The notes beneath the pieces are model-generated. The model saw nothing but the letters and a program-made list of their open reading frames with translations, ran no database searches and was not told where the DNA came from. Below, in pieces: positions 8,665 to 17,541 of a stretch of DNA of 64,000 nucleotides (the stretch's first letter is position 1; every line of letters starts with the position of its first letter). Both the position numbers and the translations under genes were made by a program. The DNA is from JBEEJZ01 sp046046915 (lineage in GTDB: Bacteria; Pseudomonadota; Gammaproteobacteria; Burkholderiales; Burkholderiaceae_C): NCBI GenBank assembly GCA_046046915.1, contig JBJOIT010000012.1, positions 5,240 to 69,239 on the forward strand, read 5' to 3'.

Positions 8665-9795
8665 TTAACGTACTTGATTGATGAGCGTGGCACCCTGGGT
8701 CGCCACACGATCGCCAGACTTCAAGCCCGAGATCACCGTGACACGCGCGCCATCGAGGGGCTCGAAGGTCACCGTGCGGGGTTCAAACTGCTCAGGTGCC
8801 GACTTGACCCAGACCACGTTCTGGTTGGCCGCGTTCTTCATCAGTGCCGATTGGGGAACCGCAATGCCCTGCGTCTTTTGCTTGGACTGCACATAGACCT
8901 TGACCGGCTGTCCAACGGCCAGGCCCAACAGTTCCGGGCTTTTCACCTGGAAATTCAGCGGTAGCGCTTGTTCTCGCAAACTCCGCGCTGCACCGATAAA
9001 AATCAGTGGCGTGCGCTGTTCGCCGACAGCCAATGTGGCACCGCCGATGTTGTTGGCCAACGCGCCATCAAAAGCCAAGGCTTCGATGCGCAGTCGCTTC
9101 GGGTCGACGATTTCAAAAATCAATTCACGCGTGTCCACCACTTGGCCTGCCACGACATGCGCCGAGGCAATCACGCCAGAAACTGGCGCGACCAGTGCTT
9201 CCTTGCTGGTCAAGCCAACACTGACGGCCGACATACGGTCGGTCAAGCTGAGCACTTCACTCTCAGCGGCTTCCACTTCTTTGCGGGGCACGGTGTCCGA
9301 CAACTCTCGCAAACGTGCCAAACGCTTTTCGGCCAGCGTTTTGGCCGCGCGAAATTCGGCCAATTGAGCGGACTGGCTAGACCGCTCAAGTGGGGCAACC
9401 GCAGGGACCACGTAGGCCAGCACCTGACCCTTTTTCACGACCTGACCGGCGTTGGGCAGGCCATTAGGGCCAGGTTCAATGCGTCCGGCGTTGATAGGCT
9501 GGACTTTACCCCCTGCGTTGGGGTCCATTAGCACCTGACCATTCAGTTCAAAGGCGCGTGGCAGCTCAGCGGTTTCCACCACAAGCGTCCGTACATTGAG
9601 TTGGCGTTGGGCTGGCTTGGGCAAAAACACGCTGCCATTGGCCATGCGCTGCGGGCCATTGGCAGTGGCCATCGCAGGCGCAGCGCCGTGGTCATGGCCT
9701 TCGCCCGCATATGTAGGCAGCGCAGCACCTGCAAGGGTCACAGCCGTGGCCAGTACCATCCAGTGGCGTGGTTTTAAAGTGTTGATTTTTTTCAT
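8665..9795 (-). CDS. RND efflux periplasmic adaptor (CzcB/CusB type)
   Basis: A 376-residue membrane-fusion protein that links the RND pump to the outer-membrane channel. A signal peptide (about 1-30) is followed by a histidine-bearing mature N-terminus (EGHDHG), a split lipoyl/barrel-sandwich domain (halves near PINAGRIEPG and VSGVIASAHVVAGQVV), an alpha-helical hairpin (about 140-190) and a C-terminal beta barrel. It lies between the 178-residue membrane protein and the pump gene in one operon. Confidence 0.88.
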   Translation of the reverse strand: MKKINTLKPRHWMVLATAVTLAGAALPTYAGEGHDHGAAPAMATANGPQRMANGSVFLPKPAQRQLNVRTLVVETAELPRAFELNGQVLMDPNAGGKVQPINAGRIEPGPNGLPNAGQVVKKGQVLAYVVPAVAPLERSSQSAQLAEFRAAKTLAEKRLARLRELSDTVPRKEVEAAESEVLSLTDRMSAVSVGLTSKEALVAPVSGVIASAHVVAGQVVDTRELIFEIVDPKRLRIEALAFDGALANNIGGATLAVGEQRTPLIFIGAARSLREQALPLNFQVKSPELLGLAVGQPVKVYVQSKQKTQGIAVPQSALMKNAANQNVVWVKSAPEQFEPRTVTFEPLDGARVTVISGLKSGDRVATQGATLINQVR

Positions 9796-9807
9796 GCTGA
9801 TGGCTCC

Positions 9808-10344
9808 TTAAGCCGTACGAGCTTGTTGACGAAAGCGAACGATCGCGCCCAGCGCCATCAGGGCGAATAAACCCGCGCCGGTCCACAGGGCGATGCCTTT
9901 CCATGAATAACCATGGCTAGGCTCTTGTTCGTCTGCGTGCAAATCGAGCTCGGCAGCCAGCAGGTCGTTCAGTTCACCGGCCTGAATGGTGGCGGTGATG
10001 GCAATGACGCCAGGTTTGAGCTTGTCCTTGAGGATGACTTCGTATTCACCTACGCCATGTTTTTCGGCTTTGTATTTGCTGCCTTCAATGTCAATGTCAA
10101 TTTGGGCGTCATTGACGGGACTGTTGTCGTTAAAACGGTCCAGGTAAATCGTCAGCTGCTTGCCATTGACGATGCCGACCATTTCCAGATCCTCTGAGAC
10201 CGCGACAAAACGCGGCAGTGCTGTTCCCTGGGTTTGTGGCGCAGCTTCGCCATGGTCGTGACCCGCACCGGCAATGGCCATGGGACTGAGCAGTGTAAAT
10301 ATCAGCGCCATAAAGGTGGCGACTGTTGAATGGATGAGCTTCAT
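9808..10344 (-). CDS. Exported membrane-anchored protein of the efflux operon
   Basis: A 178-residue protein with a signal peptide (MKLIHSTVATFMAL to AIA), a His-containing linker (GAGHDHGEA), a beta-rich periplasmic domain (about 40-130) and a single C-terminal membrane helix (about 148-168) ending in RFRQQ. This suggests a periplasmic domain tethered to the inner membrane. It sits between the TolC-like and adaptor genes, where metal-resistance operons often carry an accessory protein. The start at 10344 has AAGGAA just upstream; the frame could extend to 10410, but that part lacks a signal-like start. The function is unknown. Confidence 0.65.
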   Translation of the reverse strand: MKLIHSTVATFMALIFTLLSPMAIAGAGHDHGEAAPQTQGTALPRFVAVSEDLEMVGIVNGKQLTIYLDRFNDNSPVNDAQIDIDIEGSKYKAEKHGVGEYEVILKDKLKPGVIAITATIQAGELNDLLAAELDLHADEQEPSHGYSWKGIALWTGAGLFALMALGAIVRFRQQARTA

Positions 10345-10376
10345 GGTATTCCTTGAATTTTTGAGGGGTTTCAGCA

Positions 10377-11645
10377 TCACTCGGGCAGCAAGCCCAAGGA
10401 CTGTCGCCATGCCGAAATGGCGGTTGCCAGGTCAATTCGGCTTCGAGCGGCTTGTCGCGCGGCCTCTGTGGCCTCGGCCTCAATGCGCAATCTGGTGGGC
10501 AGATCTGTCTCGCCCAGCCTGAACGACTTGTCGAAAAAGCCCCTTGACTCGTTGGCCAGCCTGGCTCGCCGCTGCGCAGCGTCGAGTTGGGTGCGGGCGG
10601 CCTCTAGGCGAGAAGCAGCTCCTCGTTGATCAGCTTGGATTCGGTCCCTCTCAAGGATCAGTTTTGACTGCACTTCTATCGCTTCAGCTTGTGCCGTCGA
10701 CATACGTGCGTCATACCTGGGCCCTGCACCAAACGGCACTCGAATGCCGATGAGCACAGTCTGGCCATAGCGGTCTCCATATGCTCCACGGTTGCGCGTG
10801 GTAGCAACCGTGAGTTCGGGGTTGGATCGCTTCTCGGTGCTGATCAACTGAGCAGTACGTTCGGCCATAGTGATTCGGTCCTCCAATTCAGCCAACAAGG
10901 GATGACCAACTGACGGACCCGAACTTGGGGTTGGCTCACCTGCTGCGTTGACTGTCAAGTCAGACGGAGCCGTCTTGCCTGTCAGCGCCATCACTTGTGC
11001 CAAGGTTGCGGCAGATGCAGCTTGAGCTTGGGCGGCATGCGCCTGGGCTGCAGCCACAGCGCCTTCGGCTTGATGCTGGTCTGACTTGGCTAGATCGCCC
11101 GCGTTGGTTCGCTTGGCGACATCAGCAGCCAGCCGTTGCGCATTAACCAGTTGTTCGCTCGCCAGTTCAGTATCGACGCGAGCTCGCAGCCAGCCCCACC
11201 AAGCATCCCTGACGGAAGAAGCAAGCCGCAGTTGTGAGGCGAGCAGTGTGCGCTCAACTAACGAGATTTCAGCTTGCGCCAGATCGGCACTGGCCGTGCG
11301 TTGCCCGGGTAGCCAAATAGGAACGGCGATACCCACCTCGGCTTCCCGAGCACCGCTGTTGCCTGTCATCCTGTCTGATCGCTGACTGATCTCCAGCGAT
11401 GGCGGCTCGGGAGACAGCATCGAAGCAGCTTTGGCCTGGGCCTGCGCGGCATCGCGACGCGATTGAAGCGCTTGCGCCTCGGGCTGCCTTTGCCACGCCG
11501 TCTCGAAAACATCTTTCAAATACACCGATCCACTCAACGCTCCAGCGGATGTGCCTTGAGCTTGGGCCGTCAGCACCAAGCCACTCAGGGTGATGACCGA
11601 CAGCACTAACCTAATCGGTGCAGATCTTTTTTTGTTCAAACTCAT
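10377..11645 (-). CDS. TolC-family outer-membrane channel (CzcC/CusC type)
   Basis: A 422-residue outer-membrane factor for the tripartite metal pump. A signal peptide ends near LTAQAQG. The mature chain shows the twofold TolC pattern of long amphipathic helices rich in Ala, Gln and Glu (about 60-200 and 260-420) and short strands. The start at 11645 was chosen because GGAG precedes it and the signal peptide begins there; the longer frame to 11726 adds an implausible leader. It is the second gene of the run, 152 bases after czcI. Confidence 0.88.
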   Translation of the reverse strand: MSLNKKRSAPIRLVLSVITLSGLVLTAQAQGTSAGALSGSVYLKDVFETAWQRQPEAQALQSRRDAAQAQAKAASMLSPEPPSLEISQRSDRMTGNSGAREAEVGIAVPIWLPGQRTASADLAQAEISLVERTLLASQLRLASSVRDAWWGWLRARVDTELASEQLVNAQRLAADVAKRTNAGDLAKSDQHQAEGAVAAAQAHAAQAQAASAATLAQVMALTGKTAPSDLTVNAAGEPTPSSGPSVGHPLLAELEDRITMAERTAQLISTEKRSNPELTVATTRNRGAYGDRYGQTVLIGIRVPFGAGPRYDARMSTAQAEAIEVQSKLILERDRIQADQRGAASRLEAARTQLDAAQRRARLANESRGFFDKSFRLGETDLPTRLRIEAEATEAARQAARSRIDLATAISAWRQSLGLLPE

Positions 11646-11797
11646 AACTAATCTCCAATGGTGAAAACATCCAAGGAGATCAGCGAGCAGCGACAACACG
11701 TCGCTAGGCGATGAATCACAACGCACAAAGCGTCGTGATCACCCGCACACAGGGGATTCGAAAAGAGAAAGAGGTAAGGAAACCCGAGGCTCGCCGA

Positions 11798-12157
11798 TCA
11801 GGCAAGCACGGGCCATTGAGGCCGTTCAGGGCGTTCTCTTGACAGCTGAGAAGGAATGACCTGAAGGTGAAGTGGGTGATGGTTAGAGGCCGCTACAGTG
11901 GTCTTGCCCAGATCGCTGACCAGGGCAGCTGAGCAACCCATATGACAAGTGGCACAGTCATGATCCATACCTGCCGATTGAGACGAGTTTTTACCTGTCT
12001 CTTGGTGGTCAGCTGACGCATGGTCATGGGTGTGATGACCCGGGTGCTTGGCAGTCACACCGGTTTCGTGCTGGCAATAGCCAATCATTGCTGCCCAGCT
12101 GAACTGCAAGGGCAACAACACCAGCAAAAAAATCGCCAAGTACCGTTTCATGAGCAT
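11798..12157 (-). CDS. czcI: CzcI-family small exported protein
   Basis: A 119-residue protein with a signal peptide (KRYLAIFLLVLLPLQFSWA) and a short mature chain rich in His and Cys (CQHETG, HPGHHTHDH, MDHDCATCHMGC). This matches the CzcI type, small periplasmic proteins encoded first in czcICBA clusters and thought to modulate the efflux response. It is the promoter-proximal gene of the metal operon, with its promoter presumably in 12158-12400. The start may instead be the Met two codons later (12151). Confidence 0.75.
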   Translation of the reverse strand: MLMKRYLAIFLLVLLPLQFSWAAMIGYCQHETGVTAKHPGHHTHDHASADHQETGKNSSQSAGMDHDCATCHMGCSAALVSDLGKTTVAASNHHPLHLQVIPSQLSRERPERPQWPVLA

Positions 12158-12526
12158 TGATTGTAATGACTCAAATTCTCAAGGACACCTGTTGTGCATT
12201 TGTCCTCGTAGAGCTTGAGGTCAATAGTGAGGGATTCAGTTGCTTTGGCGAACAAAACAATTTCTCGTTGATTCAAAACGATGGGTTATTGTTTTCTAAT
12301 TGAAAACAACTGGCGAACGACCATTCATGACCGGTACATGCCCTCCAGCGGACCAGAGCTGATGTCTGCTATTGCTGCGGAGTGGCCCCTCGGGCTTATG
12401 CGATGAATGCCTGCAACGGGTCGGGTAGATGCATTAATCTGCATTCTTGCACCTATTGAATCGCAAGAAGTGCCGTCTGAATGGATGAGTCTTTTTAACG
12501 GAATACTCCATAACATTGGTTGAGAC
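12158..12526. other. Intergenic gap between host metal operon and prophage recombinase genes
   Basis: There is no supportable gene here. It holds the presumed czcI promoter and a perfect 8-base inverted repeat TTGTTTTC-TAATT-GAAAACAA at 12289-12309 in locally AT-rich DNA. The left prophage boundary should fall in or near this gap, because it separates host metal genes from the serine recombinase block. The crossover site could not be located by eye. Confidence 0.5.
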
Positions 12527-12964
12527 TTACCTTGATAGAGGGGCGCGCGAAAACTGCTCCTGCCACAGATCGGGTAGCGCATTGCGAGTGAACCACAGCA
12601 TGCTGACCTCCTGTGGTTGCCTTCCTTCCAGAATGTCCATTACCAAAGACGGGTCCAGCAACGTCAACCGCAGCAGTTCATTGACTGTGCTCGGGTCAAG
12701 TTCCTCCAACTTGGCAATTTCTGAGCCGCTGCAGACCTCACCAGCATCCAGCAGTCGCTGCCAGTAGTGGGCCCGAGCGAGTCCCTGGAACAGTGCAATT
12801 TGGCTGCTCTTCTCTATGCACTCGCCACTCAAGTGACCTTCGGGCATTTCGGGTGTCATCACAACTGTTTTGATGCCCGGACGGCGCTTGAGCTTGAAGG
12901 GGGTGCGCGTGGTGATCCGAAAGGTGTCGTCGCTCGTAATGTCGCTGACGGTCATGTCGCTCAT
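12527..12964 (-). CDS. Small partner protein of serine recombinase
   Basis: A 145-residue protein. Its C-terminal half (about 85-135) looks helical with a helix-turn-helix character: ...GSEIAKLEELDPSTVNELLRLTLLDPSLVMDILEG. Small proteins of this look often follow large serine recombinases in proteobacterial prophages and islands and may bind DNA as directionality or targeting partners; that role is inferred. Its ATG overlaps the recombinase stop codon (ATGA), so translation is coupled. Confidence 0.6.
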   Translation of the reverse strand: MSDMTVSDITSDDTFRITTRTPFKLKRRPGIKTVVMTPEMPEGHLSGECIEKSSQIALFQGLARAHYWQRLLDAGEVCSGSEIAKLEELDPSTVNELLRLTLLDPSLVMDILEGRQPQEVSMLWFTRNALPDLWQEQFSRAPLSR

Positions 12965-14304
12965 GCGGGCATCTCCAGTTCCAGCATCTCAGCCCCCGTT
13001 GTTTTGGGCTTCATGGTTTCCAGCAGGGGGATCCAGTTATCTGTGCGCCAACTGACCTCAACTGTATCGTCCTCATGGAGCGTGATCCGTTCCACCAGGC
13101 TTCGGATGATGTGGCTTTTCACCTGATCAAAGTAGTTATCCCAAATCTTCGCAGTGCGCTGCAAGATGAGCACGACCGCCTGCGGTTCTGGAATGCCAGG
13201 GTTGATGGACTGGATACTTTGCCAGTATTGGGTGAGCATCGTGCCCGAGCGCAGGAAATCAAGTACCTGTTTCGTCACCTCTTGCTCGAGGGGTTCAGCC
13301 GGTTGGTTCGGGATGCTGCTCTGGCTGGCACCTTCGTGCATCTTCTTGTTGTGCACGTAGTATCGATAGACCTTGCCTGACTTTTTTTGTGTCGCCATTG
13401 GCAAGTACAGGTCACCGCCGGAGCTGTAAATCAGACCACGCAACAGGAACTCGGTGCGCGCCTTCATGGCCCAGGTGGCCTGGTTCTTGGCCTCGCTGGT
13501 GCGTGCCATCATCTCTTGCACGCAGTCCCATTTGGCCTGGTCAATCAAGGGCTGGTGGGCCCCAGCGTAGAACTGCCCCTTGTGCGAAATCATCCCGAGG
13601 TACACCCGGTTTTTCAGGACCTTGTGGAGTGATTGTTTGCAGAAATGCCGACCTGATTTCGTCAAGCGGTTTTGTTCCTTCATTTGTTGGACCATCAGCG
13701 TGGTGGAACCAGTGTGGATATATGTGTCAAAGATCCAGTTCACGGTTTCCGACTCTTGCGGATCAATCAGCAATTGACGGTCCTCAACCCGATAGCCAAG
13801 CGGCACAACACCTCCCATCCACATACCTTTTCGCTTGGAGGCGGCAATCTTGTCGCGGATGCGCTCGCCGGTCACTTCTCGCTCGAACTGAGCAAATGAC
13901 AGCAGCATATTGAGCATCAGGCGACCGGTTGAAGTGGCCGAGTTGATCTGCTGGGTCACCGAGCTGAAGCTGACCTGGTGCTTGTCAAAGACCTCCACCA
14001 TCTTTGCGAAGTCAGCCAGGGAGCGGGAGAGACGGTCGATTTTGTAGACCACCACCATGTCCACCTTGCCTGCCTTGATGTCAGCCATCAAGCGCTTGAG
14101 ACCCGGGCGCTCCATGTTCCCTCCCGAGTAACCCGGGTCCTCGTAGGTGTCTTGCACAGGGACCCAGCCCTCGTTGCGCTGACTGAGGACATAGGACAAG
14201 CCCGATTCGCGTTGTGCATCGATGGAGTTGAACGATTGGTCCAGTCGCTCGTCAGAGGAAACGCGGCAGTAAACAGCGCAACGTTTGGGCGTCAACATGC
14301 TCAT
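12961..14304 (-). CDS. Large serine recombinase, likely prophage integrase
   Basis: A 447-residue serine site-specific recombinase. The N-terminal resolvase domain shows AVYCRVSSDER with the nucleophilic serine in the VSS motif, then VYKIDRLSRS and the E-helix LLSFAQFEREVTGERIRDK. A recombinase domain follows (KGMWMGGVVPLGYRV, DPQESETVNWIFDTY), then a zinc-ribbon-like or helical C-terminal part. Such enzymes integrate and excise phages and islands between short attP and attB sites. No tyrosine integrase was found, so this is the best candidate. The start at 14304 follows GGGGGAAGC and overlaps the upstream gene's stop. Confidence 0.85.
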   Translation of the reverse strand: MSMLTPKRCAVYCRVSSDERLDQSFNSIDAQRESGLSYVLSQRNEGWVPVQDTYEDPGYSGGNMERPGLKRLMADIKAGKVDMVVVYKIDRLSRSLADFAKMVEVFDKHQVSFSSVTQQINSATSTGRLMLNMLLSFAQFEREVTGERIRDKIAASKRKGMWMGGVVPLGYRVEDRQLLIDPQESETVNWIFDTYIHTGSTTLMVQQMKEQNRLTKSGRHFCKQSLHKVLKNRVYLGMISHKGQFYAGAHQPLIDQAKWDCVQEMMARTSEAKNQATWAMKARTEFLLRGLIYSSGGDLYLPMATQKKSGKVYRYYVHNKKMHEGASQSSIPNQPAEPLEQEVTKQVLDFLRSGTMLTQYWQSIQSINPGIPEPQAVVLILQRTAKIWDNYFDQVKSHIIRSLVERITLHEDDTVEVSWRTDNWIPLLETMKPKTTGAEMLELEMPA

Positions 14305-14783
14305 GCTTCCCCCCTGGCTTTGAGGCCAAAGAAGGCAGGTCCTGACCACTGTGTGCCGGTGATGGCCTTGGCGATCGCTGACAAGCTGCCGTAAATCTGG
14401 CGGTTGTATTCGTAGCGACCGTCGGCCAGCACTTGAACCCGGTATTCCTTGCCGTCGAATTCCCGAACCAGAGTTGCGCCGGGCATGGCCACCGCTTTGA
14501 GTGGGGATTTGCTTTTGATCTTGGAGAGTTGCTGGCCATAGTCGGCCAACCTTTCTCGGGTCGACTGGGGCAATGTGCCAAAGGCTAACTCTTGAAATCG
14601 GTAGGACAGTCGAGAGGTCATGAACTTGCGATTAGGGTGAACTGGACGGCGCGGGAAGTGCACATCCCAAACCTTCCAGAGATCGGGCATCTTCATAGCA
14701 TCGAGGGCTAAGACCTTGCGCTGGATGGCATTGAGTTGGTCGAGGCTGCGCTGTTCGCGTGGGGTGATGGATCGTTGCTTCAT
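14301..14783 (-). CDS. DUF2924-family protein
   Basis: A 160-residue basic protein matching what I know of DUF2924: a helical N-terminal half with MKMPDLWKVWDVHFPRRP and TSRLSYRFQELAFG, and a C-terminal beta part with LVREFDGKEYRVQVLADGRYEYN followed by SLSAIAKAITGTQWSGPAFFGL. The family is almost always encoded beside a serine recombinase and may help it; its mechanism is not known. The gene overlaps both neighbours by 4 bases, so three or four genes form one translation-coupled unit. Confidence 0.8.
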   Translation of the reverse strand: MKQRSITPREQRSLDQLNAIQRKVLALDAMKMPDLWKVWDVHFPRRPVHPNRKFMTSRLSYRFQELAFGTLPQSTRERLADYGQQLSKIKSKSPLKAVAMPGATLVREFDGKEYRVQVLADGRYEYNRQIYGSLSAIAKAITGTQWSGPAFFGLKARGEA

Positions 14784-15052
14784 GCGTGAACTCCTTGTTG
14801 TGTAGACAGATTCACATTCACGCTCTGCCAGGCATGGAAGTCCACGAACTCGTCGAGATCAGTGGCGTAAAGCTGACTGCTGTGGATTTCGCTCAGCATC
14901 TGGTGTTGACTGACAGCGCCTTGCGCCATCAGTTCGGAGATCTGAGAAAGAGAGAGAAAACCGCTCTTTTCAGAGCGTTTGCCGAGGTGGCTTGCGGAGG
15001 GGTTCAGGGCGGCTGTCATGGGTATGGAGGTGTGCGAAAAAACCGTCCACAA
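14780..15052 (-). CDS. Small hypothetical protein at head of recombinase operon
   Basis: An up to 90-residue frame whose 3' end overlaps the DUF2924 start by 4 bases, which argues that it is translated. The start is uncertain: a TTG at 15052 has AGGA five bases upstream, and an ATG at 15019 lacks a clear ribosome site. The sequence (KSGFLSLSQISELMAQGAVSQHQML) looks helical and may be a small DNA-binding or targeting partner. No family recognised. Confidence 0.5.
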   Translation of the reverse strand: MWTVFSHTSIPMTAALNPSASHLGKRSEKSGFLSLSQISELMAQGAVSQHQMLSEIHSSQLYATDLDEFVDFHAWQSVNVNLSTQQGVHA

Positions 15053-15181
15053 ATCCTATGAGCGAGCCCCTCCAGAGGTAACGTGTTTTGGCGGGCCATT
15101 GGGGGACACGATCTGGAAACCCGCATAAATCCTGGATCTTTTGAGCCAAGGCCAGGAGCCAAGCGGCTTGGATATGCACTT

Positions 15182-15216
15182 TTGACAAACCTGTAAAAAG
15201 CTGTATATTTATCCAG
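15182..15216 (+). promoter_or_regulatory. Sigma70-type promoter with overlapping LexA-like box
   Basis: TTGACA (15182-15187), a 16-base spacer and TATATT (15204-15209) form a strong promoter reading towards the gene at 15310. CTGTATATTTATCCAG (15201-15216) covers the -10 and matches CTGT-N8-ACAG except for one base in the right half. This suggests repression by LexA and induction by DNA damage, or control by a similar phage repressor. Confidence 0.55.
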
Positions 15217-15309
15217 CAATCCGGCAAAACTCATCCCAAGCCCCAAGTCTTCAGATCAGGGGTTGAGACGCCTCATTGCCAAAACAAACAACAACAAAGG
15301 AGACAAAGA

Positions 15310-16551
15310 ATGAGCCGCACTCAGACCTACGCCGACATCTTGCTGAACCTGCCTGTCGACGACACCCTTAAAACCTTCATCGAGCGCCACACATTGCCTA
15401 TGCCCGAGGGCTGGATTTGGCATGACTCCATCCAGGCCTCCAAGAGCCTGATTGGCTTGATTCAGCTGCATCCGAATGTTGCTATGCGCGACCGCATCGT
15501 GGCCGGTTTACACGCCAGCACGCTGCTGGCCCACCCCTTGGGCAAGCAGGCCATGTTTCAGGCTGCGCATGACCGACCGACGGAATTGATGGGGCTCATT
15601 GCCTGCAAGAGTGACCTGCATCGGGCGTTCTGGCTGTATGTCCATCATCCGGCACTGTTTGAGGCAGCGGCCGAAATCGAATATCTGGACCACCATGGTC
15701 AGCAAGCCCAACAGCACGATCTTGGGATCAAGCATCCCATCAAGCGCGACGAGACCTCGATTGCTGCGTTCAGTGACGCCATCAAAGGTTTCTACCAGCG
15801 GGAGTTGGGGTGTGGCGAGGTGTGCGTGGTCAATGTGCTGGACCGGGCGCGTGGCACGCAGCTGGTCTCCATCCACGCCAAAGACCTGGCCACTGCCAAA
15901 CTGGAGTTTGAGGGCAGTCAGCTGCAACGCCGGGTGGGCAGTCCGAACATCCACATGGTGCTCGAGTACGCTCAGACCACCGGTGTGGCCCGCACCATCA
16001 TCCGGGGCGGGGCCAAGTACCACGCCATGTTGTGTGAGGCTTTCGCCAGGTACCTGCTTGGTGTGGATGCCGATGCACAGCGGATCCAGACGCCGCGCCT
16101 GAACCTGTCCACGTTGCGCTTGGGGTTGAACATTCCGCAGGCGATTGATGACGGATTTGTCGGATTGCAGGTCAAGAGCGTGACCGTGGTCAGTGGATGC
16201 GGACGGCTCAAGATGGAATGCACGGCCAGTGCTTCCAGCGATCAACGCTGCGTGACGGAGCTGCTTCAGGACTACTTCGTTGCTGAGAACCCCCTCGCTC
16301 GCGGCTGGACGATTCAGGCTGCTGTTCTCAACTTCTATCTGGCACCGATGCGGGGCAAAAGCCGCTGTCAGGTGGTCAGTGTGGAGGTCACAAGCAAGGG
16401 GCGACTGAACCTGCACAAGTTCGATGAGAAGCTGCGTGCCCAACTTGAGGGCTATCTGGTCCAGTTGGGCATCTTGAAGGCGCAGCAGGTCCTCAAGACC
16501 GAACGGGAGCAGGAAGAGCCTGCGACCATGGACGGCAGCTTGTTCGAGTGA
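15310..16551 (+). CDS. Unknown protein behind LexA-like box
   Basis: A 413-residue soluble protein of no family I recognise. It reads as alpha/beta with a helical N-terminal half (1-160) and a mixed C-terminal part. There are no membrane segments and no obvious catalytic signature. It is the first gene after the strong promoter with a LexA-like box; GGAG lies 11 bases before the ATG, and the next gene starts 7 bases after its stop. The position between the recombinase block and early genes suggests a lysogeny, islet or defence role, which is speculation. Confidence 0.7.
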   Translation: MSRTQTYADILLNLPVDDTLKTFIERHTLPMPEGWIWHDSIQASKSLIGLIQLHPNVAMRDRIVAGLHASTLLAHPLGKQAMFQAAHDRPTELMGLIACKSDLHRAFWLYVHHPALFEAAAEIEYLDHHGQQAQQHDLGIKHPIKRDETSIAAFSDAIKGFYQRELGCGEVCVVNVLDRARGTQLVSIHAKDLATAKLEFEGSQLQRRVGSPNIHMVLEYAQTTGVARTIIRGGAKYHAMLCEAFARYLLGVDADAQRIQTPRLNLSTLRLGLNIPQAIDDGFVGLQVKSVTVVSGCGRLKMECTASASSDQRCVTELLQDYFVAENPLARGWTIQAAVLNFYLAPMRGKSRCQVVSVEVTSKGRLNLHKFDEKLRAQLEGYLVQLGILKAQQVLKTEREQEEPATMDGSLFE

Positions 16552-16558
16552 GGTGTGG

Positions 16559-17533
16559 ATGGAGTTGACCCTCAATCAGCAAGCCATCAGCTTGGCCGCA
16601 TTGATGTTCGTGCGAGGCAATGCATCCTTTGAGAGCAGCCTGCACGATGAAGAAATTGCGGCCCTACAGGTTCTCAAACAGGTGAAGGCCGTTGTACCCG
16701 GTGTGGTCAACAGCCAGGATGCCCTGTGTGCTTTCTGCGGCCTTTACCGTGGCCCGATCTTCAGAACAGACGATGGGCTCATGGTGCAGTGTCCGGATTG
16801 TGGCCCGTTTGCGCTGGATCCGGCCAGTCAGCGCAGTTGGAGGTTGGACGACGAATGGCTGATCCGAAAGCTGCGCGGCGCATTGGACATTTCTCCGCAC
16901 GCAACTGCCACCCACATCGTTGATGGTGTGTGGGACATTGGTCGGTATAAGAAGCGACCGGTGGTTCTGGCTCGCCGTATCGATCTGGTCGAGCGGCACG
17001 GGCTACGGATATTCCATGGACCCGAGCCACGCAGCCAAAGCTGGGTGATCACGCCACGGCCCTTGGTACGGCAACCGCTGGACCCGTTAGCGGGGACGGC
17101 TACGTGGTGGCATCTGGAAGATCGCTTCGCCCTGCATGGTTTGGCATTCCGATTGCTCGATCCGGACCAAGGTGAAAAAGCCGATGCCCTGCAAGATGGC
17201 ACCCCGAGTGTGGCCGTCCATGGGCCGTTCAGTGCAGACTTCGCCTGGGTGCACCTGGGGGACTGGCCGCACGGCCCCATTCGTTTGACCGATGCCCAGG
17301 CCCGGGTGTTTGAGGCGCTGTGGGAGCACCGTGATCGGGCTCAATCGTCGGAATTCATCATGCGAGCGGCAGGACTCGACAGCGAAAAGCCCATGGACGT
17401 GTTCAAGCTGAAGGCCGCAAACCGAGGCGATCCCGCCTACGAGGGGCCATTGCATGCGTATGAACAACTGGTCAGTCGGCAGCGCAGGCTCGGGCTGTAT
17501 CGGCTGGTCTGGGCGGAGCCGTCAAGCCTTTGA
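16559..17533 (+). CDS. Unknown zinc-ribbon protein
   Basis: A 324-residue protein with a four-cysteine zinc-ribbon signature in the N-terminal third: Cys57-x2-Cys60 and Cys78-x2-Cys81 (CAFCGLY and CPDCGPF). The rest has no signature I recognise. A late stretch (TDAQARVFEALWEHRDRAQSSEFIMRAAG, about 240-270) looks like a winged helix, so DNA binding is possible. An ATG at 16559 with GAGG five bases upstream is preferred; a GTG at 16553 is possible. It is probably co-transcribed with the 413-residue protein. Confidence 0.65.
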   Translation: MELTLNQQAISLAALMFVRGNASFESSLHDEEIAALQVLKQVKAVVPGVVNSQDALCAFCGLYRGPIFRTDDGLMVQCPDCGPFALDPASQRSWRLDDEWLIRKLRGALDISPHATATHIVDGVWDIGRYKKRPVVLARRIDLVERHGLRIFHGPEPRSQSWVITPRPLVRQPLDPLAGTATWWHLEDRFALHGLAFRLLDPDQGEKADALQDGTPSVAVHGPFSADFAWVHLGDWPHGPIRLTDAQARVFEALWEHRDRAQSSEFIMRAAGLDSEKPMDVFKLKAANRGDPAYEGPLHAYEQLVSRQRRLGLYRLVWAEPSSL

Positions 17534-17541
17534 AAGCAGAA

